A stretch of DNA of 9,698 nt from an uncultured Haloferula sp. (GTDB taxonomy: Bacteria > Verrucomicrobiota > Verrucomicrobiae > Verrucomicrobiales > Akkermansiaceae). Positions 5,805 to 9,698 of the stretch are shown here, one piece after another. The stretch covers positions 1-9,698 of the forward strand of contig CAMPGU010000153.1 in the NCBI GenBank assembly GCA_946885645.1, read 5' to 3'. Numbering within the stretch: the stretch's first letter is position 1; each line of letters starts with the position of its first letter. A program made the translations under genes and the position numbers. The notes under the pieces were generated by a model that saw only the letters and a list, made by a program, of their open reading frames with translations, ran no database searches and was not told the DNA's origin.

Positions 5805-5837
5805 ACCTGCCCGAATTCTCGGGTAGGTTGATTTTTT
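5805..5837 (+). terminator. Rho-independent terminator after parA
   Basis: A 10-bp stem, ACCTGCCCGA (5805-5814) with TCGGGTAGGT (5819-5828), includes one G-T wobble and a 4-base loop ATTC. It is followed two bases later by ATTTTTT (5831-5837). It lies 110 bases past the parA stop and most simply ends the parA transcript before the mre operon. Confidence 0.75.
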
Positions 5838-5919
5838 GCACCCTTGCGCACGGTGGACGGTACCGCGCCGGGGTAGTGACGACCGTCAAATCTCCCTTTC
5901 CAATCCTTTCACCATCAGA

Positions 5920-6954
5920 ATGTTTGCTCGATTATTCGGCAGCTGGTTTTCCAATGACATCGGCATCGACCTCGGCACCGCCAACACTCTCGTCAACGTC
6001 AAGGATCAAGGCATCGTCCTCCGCGAACCTTCGGTGGTCGCGGTAAAGGCCGGTACCAATGAGGTCCTGGCCGTCGGGGACGACGCGAAACGCATGCTCG
6101 GCCGCACCCCGGGAAATATCGTCGCGATCCGCCCTCTCAAGGACGGGGTGATCGCGGATTTCGAAGTGACCGAAGCAATGCTCCGGCACTTCATCCGCAA
6201 GGCGAACAACGGCCGCCGCCGGAACAATCCGCGCGTGGTCATCGCCGTGCCCTCCGGAATCACGGAAGTGGAACGCCGGGCAGTCAGCGAATCCGCCGAA
6301 CAGGCGGGTGCCCGTGAGGTCCACATCGTGGAAGAGCCCATGGCTGCCGCGATCGGCGTCGGGCTACCGGTGATGGATGCCTCGGGGAACATGATCGTCG
6401 ATATCGGCGGCGGTACCACGGAAGTGGCCCTCATTTCACTGGGCGGCATCGTTTTCGCCCGATCCGTGCGCACCGCCGGGGACGAGTTGGACGAATCCAT
6501 CGTCTCCTACATGAAACGTGCGTACAATCTGATGATCGGCGAGCGCACCGCGGAGGACATCAAGATCCGTCTCGGCTCCGCGGCTCCGCTGCCGAAGGAA
6601 ATCACCATGGACGTGAAAGGCCGGGACCTTGTGGCCGGCTTGCCGAAAACAATCACCATCACCTCGCAGGAGATCCGCGAAGCCATGGCCGATCCGCTCA
6701 CCACGATCGTGGATGCCGTGCGGACCACGCTGGAGCGTTGCCCTCCCGAACTTGCCGCCGACCTCGTGGACCGGGGTATCGTGCTGGCTGGCGGCGGAGC
6801 TTTGCTCCGGGGGCTCGACCGACTTCTCAGGGAGGAAACGGGACTGCCCGTTCACGTCGCGGAGGATCCCCTCAGCGCCGTGGCGGAGGGCACCGGCAAG
6901 ATGCTCCAGGAGATCGAGGTATTGAAGCGGGTGACCACATCTTCCCACTACTGA
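5920..6954 (+). CDS. mreB: Rod-shape-determining actin-like protein MreB
   Basis: A 344-residue protein, the normal MreB length. The actin-fold nucleotide site is complete: phosphate-1 loop GIDLGTANT (residues 15-23), phosphate-2 loop DIGGGTTEV (161-169) and adenosine loop [11 protein letters not shown] (289-299). [10 protein letters not shown] (137-146) is the family signature. [10 protein letters not shown] at the N-terminus is hydrophobic and amphipathic, as expected for direct membrane binding. MreB polymerises under the inner membrane and guides the elongasome that builds lateral peptidoglycan. The ATG at 5920 is chosen because it gives this standard N-terminus; an upstream in-frame TTG at 5836 would add 28 unrelated residues. 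It is first in the cluster, 25 bases before mreC. No Shine-Dalgarno motif is seen. Confidence 0.97.
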   Translation: MFARLFGSWFSNDIGIDLGTANTLVNVKDQGIVLREPSVVAVKAGTNEVLAVGDDAKRMLGRTPGNIVAIRPLKDGVIADFEVTEAMLRHFIRKANNGRRRNNPRVVIAVPSGITEVERRAVSESAEQAGAREVHIVEEPMAAAIGVGLPVMDASGNMIVDIGGGTTEVALISLGGIVFARSVRTAGDELDESIVSYMKRAYNLMIGERTAEDIKIRLGSAAPLPKEITMDVKGRDLVAGLPKTITITSQEIREAMADPLTTIVDAVRTTLERCPPELAADLVDRGIVLAGGGALLRGLDRLLREETGLPVHVAEDPLSAVAEGTGKMLQEIEVLKRVTTSSHY

Positions 6955-6979
6955 CCGGCTCGCCCGGGCGCTCCTCGCC

Positions 6980-7780
6980 ATGAGGCCGCTCAATCTCGTC
7001 GCATTCCTGCTTTTTCTCGGTGGCACCGTCTGGGCGCTCACCCGTAGCGAGCGTACGGTCAGGGAGATCCAGCGGAGCTACTATTCATGGCTCACGCCTT
7101 TCCTGACGACCGGCTCAGAGCTGGAAACGAAAGCCCGCGCCTTTCTCGACGAAGCCGAGCACTCCAAGAAGCTGGAAACGGAGCTTGAGACCATCCGCAC
7201 GGAATACGACCGCCTGAAGCAGGTGGAAGCCAAATTCCAAGAGGTCGAGGAGGAGAATGCCGGTCTGCGGCGTGCGCTGGATTTCCAGAAACGGATCGGC
7301 TTCAAGGCGGTCGCCGCGCGGGTGATCCGCCGGCAACCCACCACCTGGTGGCAGACCGTCGATATCGACCGCGGCAGCGAGAGCGGCGTCGCCGTCCACC
7401 AGCCCGTGGTGGCGGATGGCGGTCTGGTCGGGAAGGTGGATCGCGTGGGGGACAAGCTGTCCTCCGTGATCCTGATCACCGACGAGGCATGCAAGGTTTC
7501 CGTCCAAGTCGAGGGCACCCCTGAAGTCGGCATTCTCAGCGGCCAGCGCGGCCAATATGAGAGCGAGCCGCTTCTCCGCCTCAGATTCCTCTCCACCAAG
7601 GCCCGGATCAGTCCGGGCACCCGTGTCTTTACCACCGGTCTCGGCGGGCTGTTCCCGTCGAATATCCTGGTGGGCACGGTCGAGTCGGTCGTTCCCGGCC
7701 CCCTCGACACCGAAGCTTTGGTCCGACCCTCGGTCAATTTCACGGATCTGAGCACGGTGTTCCTTCTTCCGTTGCCATGA
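6980..7780 (+). CDS. mreC: Cell shape-determining protein MreC
   Basis: A 266-residue bitopic membrane protein. A single membrane segment (residues about 4-20, LNLVAFLLFLGGTVWAL) is followed by a charged coiled coil (about 45-103) and a beta-rich periplasmic domain (about 110-266). Family marks include RVIRRQPTTWWQTVDID (114-130) and TTGLGGLFPSNILVGTVESV in the C-terminal half, the counterpart of the usual G-x-GGxFP-x-G-x-x-VG motif. MreC oligomerises in the periplasm, links MreB and MreD to PBP2 and activates the synthase complex. It lies between mreB and mreD with short spacers, consistent with co-transcription. The start ATG has no visible Shine-Dalgarno motif. Confidence 0.93.
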   Translation: MRPLNLVAFLLFLGGTVWALTRSERTVREIQRSYYSWLTPFLTTGSELETKARAFLDEAEHSKKLETELETIRTEYDRLKQVEAKFQEVEEENAGLRRALDFQKRIGFKAVAARVIRRQPTTWWQTVDIDRGSESGVAVHQPVVADGGLVGKVDRVGDKLSSVILITDEACKVSVQVEGTPEVGILSGQRGQYESEPLLRLRFLSTKARISPGTRVFTTGLGGLFPSNILVGTVESVVPGPLDTEALVRPSVNFTDLSTVFLLPLP

Positions 7781-7794
7781 TTCGATTGCCGTGA
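7777..7794 (+). promoter_or_regulatory. Five-codon mini-ORF linking mreC and mreD
   Basis: An ATG at 7777 overlaps the mreC stop (ATGA), encodes M-I-R-L-P, and ends in a TGA (7792-7794) that overlaps the mreD GTG (GTGA). The mini-ORF and mreD begin with near-duplicate sequence (ATGATTCG and GTGATCCG), both giving M-I-R. It may couple translation by reinitiation or be a relic of a start shift; whether it is translated is unknown. Confidence 0.35.
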
Positions 7795-8384
7795 TCCGCT
7801 ATTCGCTCAGCATCCTGATCCTCGTTCTGCTCGCTCTCATCGCGCAGCAGTTCATCCCCGTGCTGACGGGGGCTTATAACTCGCGGCTGCTGCTGGTCAC
7901 TCTGGTTTTCCTTTGCGCTTCCGTCACCGTGCGGCCGCCGGTGATGCTTGCTCTCGCTTTCATCTGCGGCTTCCTGTGGGACGCCCAGAACGCCCTGGGC
8001 CCGCCCGGCGGGGACCCGGATGTTTACAAGTATCCCGCGGAGTCCCTCCGCTTCGGCTACTCGATCATTCTCTACGGGCTCATCGGCTACCTGATGCAGG
8101 GCATCCAGCCGCTCTTCCGGGAGGGAAAATGGCAGTTTTCGACATTCCTTGTCGGCGTTTCGATCTTCATCTATCTGATCTCCGAATATCTCATCATCAA
8201 CTTCGTGCGGGGCGAGTTCCAGTTCTCCCGCGCCACCTTTTTCCAGATCACCTTCACTTCCATTCTCACCATGTTGTTCTCGCCGGTTGTCTTCTGGAGC
8301 CTCTTCCAGATCGCGGAGCGGTTCGGCCACGAGATCAGGTTTGAAGGCCTGAATAAGAAACGCCGCCGCCGCGTGATCGCCTGA
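7791..8384 (+). CDS. mreD: Rod shape-determining membrane protein MreD
   Basis: A 197-residue, strongly hydrophobic protein with about five or six membrane segments (near residues 5-24, 33-47, 51-65, 90-105, 117-138 and 151-172) and a basic tail NKKRRRR. MreD is a fast-evolving partner of MreC and PBP2; identification rests as much on its position between mreC and PBP2 as on sequence. The start is GTG, ten bases after mreC; the nearby ATG at 7777 is out of frame and stops after five codons. The stop is four bases before the PBP2 ATG. It is longer than the about 160 residues of the E. coli protein, with an extra loop around GPPGGDPDVYKYPAE (70-84). Confidence 0.85.
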   Translation: MIRYSLSILILVLLALIAQQFIPVLTGAYNSRLLLVTLVFLCASVTVRPPVMLALAFICGFLWDAQNALGPPGGDPDVYKYPAESLRFGYSIILYGLIGYLMQGIQPLFREGKWQFSTFLVGVSIFIYLISEYLIINFVRGEFQFSRATFFQITFTSILTMLFSPVVFWSLFQIAERFGHEIRFEGLNKKRRRRVIA

Positions 8385-8388
8385 GCAC

Positions 8389-9698
8389 ATGGAACCCCGC
8401 TACCGACTCCGCGTTTACATCCTCACCGCCCTTGTCCTGTTTGGATTCGGGGTGCTGTTGAGCCGTCTCTACGAGTTCCAGATCGTCAAGAGCGAGGAGT
8501 TCAAGCGGGAGGTGCCCGGGAACCGCCAGATCGAGATCCGCGAGCCCGGCGTCCGCGGGGTCATCAAGGACCGCAACGGTCTGGAGCTGGCGCGGAACCG
8601 GCGCAAATACGAGATCTCCTTCAACCTCCAGGAAATCTACGATGCCTATCGCCTCCAACGGGAGAAGGATCCGAAGGTAACGGTCGAGACGGTCGAGAAG
8701 GGCATGAAGCGGACGAAGGAGGAGGCGGATATCCTGACGATCGTCAAGGAACGCATCATTCCCCCGCTCCAAGAACTCGGGCTCGCGAAGGATTTCAATT
8801 CCCGCGCCCTCGTCACCCACTACAAGACCCACGGCGGATTGGTGCCCTTCACCTACACCACGGATATCGATTACAAGCAGTTCGCGCGTTTCGCCGAGCA
8901 CTCGCTGGAGCTCCCCGGCGTGTATCTGAACGTGCGTCCCGAGCGGGAGTACCCCTACAAGGCCCTTTCCTGCCACACGCTCGGTTTCCTCCGCCCGTGG
9001 GCAAAGGGTGACATCCCGGAAGCTGCCTCGCGGAAGTTCGGCTACCAGTATGTGGGCGATGACAAGGGCCTCGCCGGGGTAGAGGCCACGATGGATGACA
9101 TGTTGCGCGGCGTCACCCCCTCGAATCCCGAGGGGGCCGAAGGCTGGAAAATCATCGTCAAGAACGAGAAAGGAAAAATCCTCGGCGAGAAGATCGTGGA
9201 TGCGCGCGATCCCGGTACCGGGGCGGATGTCACGCTGACCATCGATGCGGGCATCCAGTATCTCCTCTCCAATATCCTGCGCCGTGCGGGCACGGCCTCC
9301 GGGGTGGTGATGGACGTGCGCACGGGAGAGATCCTCGCGATGGCCTCCGTGCCGGATTACAATCCGAACGACTTCATTCCCAGCATCAGTAGAGCGAAGA
9401 ACGACGAGTACGAAAAGGCGAAGATCAAGCCCCTGATCGACCGTGCCATCAGCCCTTTCCTGCCCGGTTCGACATTCAAGATCCCGACAGCGATCGTGGG
9501 GGCGACCAAGGGTCTCGCCAACCGCAGCTACAACTGCAGCGGTTACCTTTCCTACGGCAATGCAAAGGTAGGCTGCTGGATTGGACCAAAGGGCGGCAGC
9601 CACGGTAGCCTCCCGCTGCCCAAGGCCATCCAGCAATCCTGCAATCCCTACTTCATGCAACTCGCCGGCTCGATCGGCATGGAGGAAATCGAAATCAT
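8389..9698 (+). CDS. mrdA: Penicillin-binding protein 2, 5' part, cut by window end
   Basis: 436 complete codons are visible. One membrane anchor (residues about 9-27) follows a short cytoplasmic tip. The PBP dimerisation/pedestal domain carries REPGVRGVIKDRNGLELA (51-68) and GLAGVEATMDDMLRG (227-241). The transpeptidase domain starts near 285. The catalytic motif S361-T-F-K364 is in the PGSTFK context and S417-C-N419 is the SxN motif; KTG lies beyond the window. The enzyme cross-links lateral-wall peptidoglycan with RodA as partner and is a beta-lactam target. The active serine is at 361 against about 330 in E. coli, because of extra residues including a charged helical stretch around 85-135. 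It begins four bases after mreD, so it is the fourth gene of the unit; rodA would be expected next. Confidence 0.95.
   Translation, partial: MEPRYRLRVYILTALVLFGFGVLLSRLYEFQIVKSEEFKREVPGNRQIEIREPGVRGVIKDRNGLELARNRRKYEISFNLQEIYDAYRLQREKDPKVTVETVEKGMKRTKEEADILTIVKERIIPPLQELGLAKDFNSRALVTHYKTHGGLVPFTYTTDIDYKQFARFAEHSLELPGVYLNVRPEREYPYKALSCHTLGFLRPWAKGDIPEAASRKFGYQYVGDDKGLAGVEATMDDMLRGVTPSNPEGAEGWKIIVKNEKGKILGEKIVDARDPGTGADVTLTIDAGIQYLLSNILRRAGTASGVVMDVRTGEILAMASVPDYNPNDFIPSISRAKNDEYEKAKIKPLIDRAISPFLPGSTFKIPTAIVGATKGLANRSYNCSGYLSYGNAKVGCWIGPKGGSHGSLPLPKAIQQSCNPYFMQLAGSIGMEEIEI

Noticed and set aside
8335..9660. 441-residue minus-strand open frame opposite PBP2
   Set aside because: It is antisense to an unmistakable PBP2 reading frame with catalytic motifs; the long open frame is a by-product of GC-rich codon use.

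Overview
The window reads as chromosomal DNA of a GC-rich Gram-negative rod, most likely a member of the Verrucomicrobiota. That assignment is an inference from the mreB-mreC-mreD-PBP2 order, a lone parA just upstream, the protein style and the absence of Shine-Dalgarno motifs. No rRNA or other marker gene is present to fix it.

The left part (1-1260) looks accessory. A minus-strand gene runs off the left edge (1-383). Its strongly coding part carries a hydrophobic ITLT strand like motif 1 of rolling-circle Rep proteins, and its first half and upstream DNA are dense with stem-loops. Next comes a small AT-richer minus-strand gene (571-1188) for a HEPN-like protein with an R-x4-H motif. It is bounded on both sides by a matching inverted element: a hairpin with a conserved CTACGAA loop, then AGGGAACACAGCA, then CACGGGCG. 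On the left the hairpin is a tandem pair of 19-bp units whose stems covary while the loop stays identical. The unit spans about 447-1254 and contains no transposase.

The middle (1431-4478, minus) is one large intact SNF2/RapA-type ATPase with an N-terminal SWIM zinc finger. A 421-bp divergent spacer (4479-4899) with two clean palindromes separates it from a plus-strand ParA/Soj-type ATPase (4900-5694) that has no parB partner in view. A terminator hairpin, directly preceded by a promoter-like pair, separates parA from the next unit.

The right part (5920-9698, plus) is a compact cell-shape operon: mreB (actin-like filament), mreC (periplasmic scaffold), mreD (membrane protein) and the start of mrdA/PBP2 (elongasome transpeptidase, cut by the window end). 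Spacings of 25, 10 and 4 bases suggest one transcript. Together these genes direct lateral-wall peptidoglycan synthesis. The core genes are ordinary; the hairpin-bounded HEPN unit and the edge gene deserve the closest second look.
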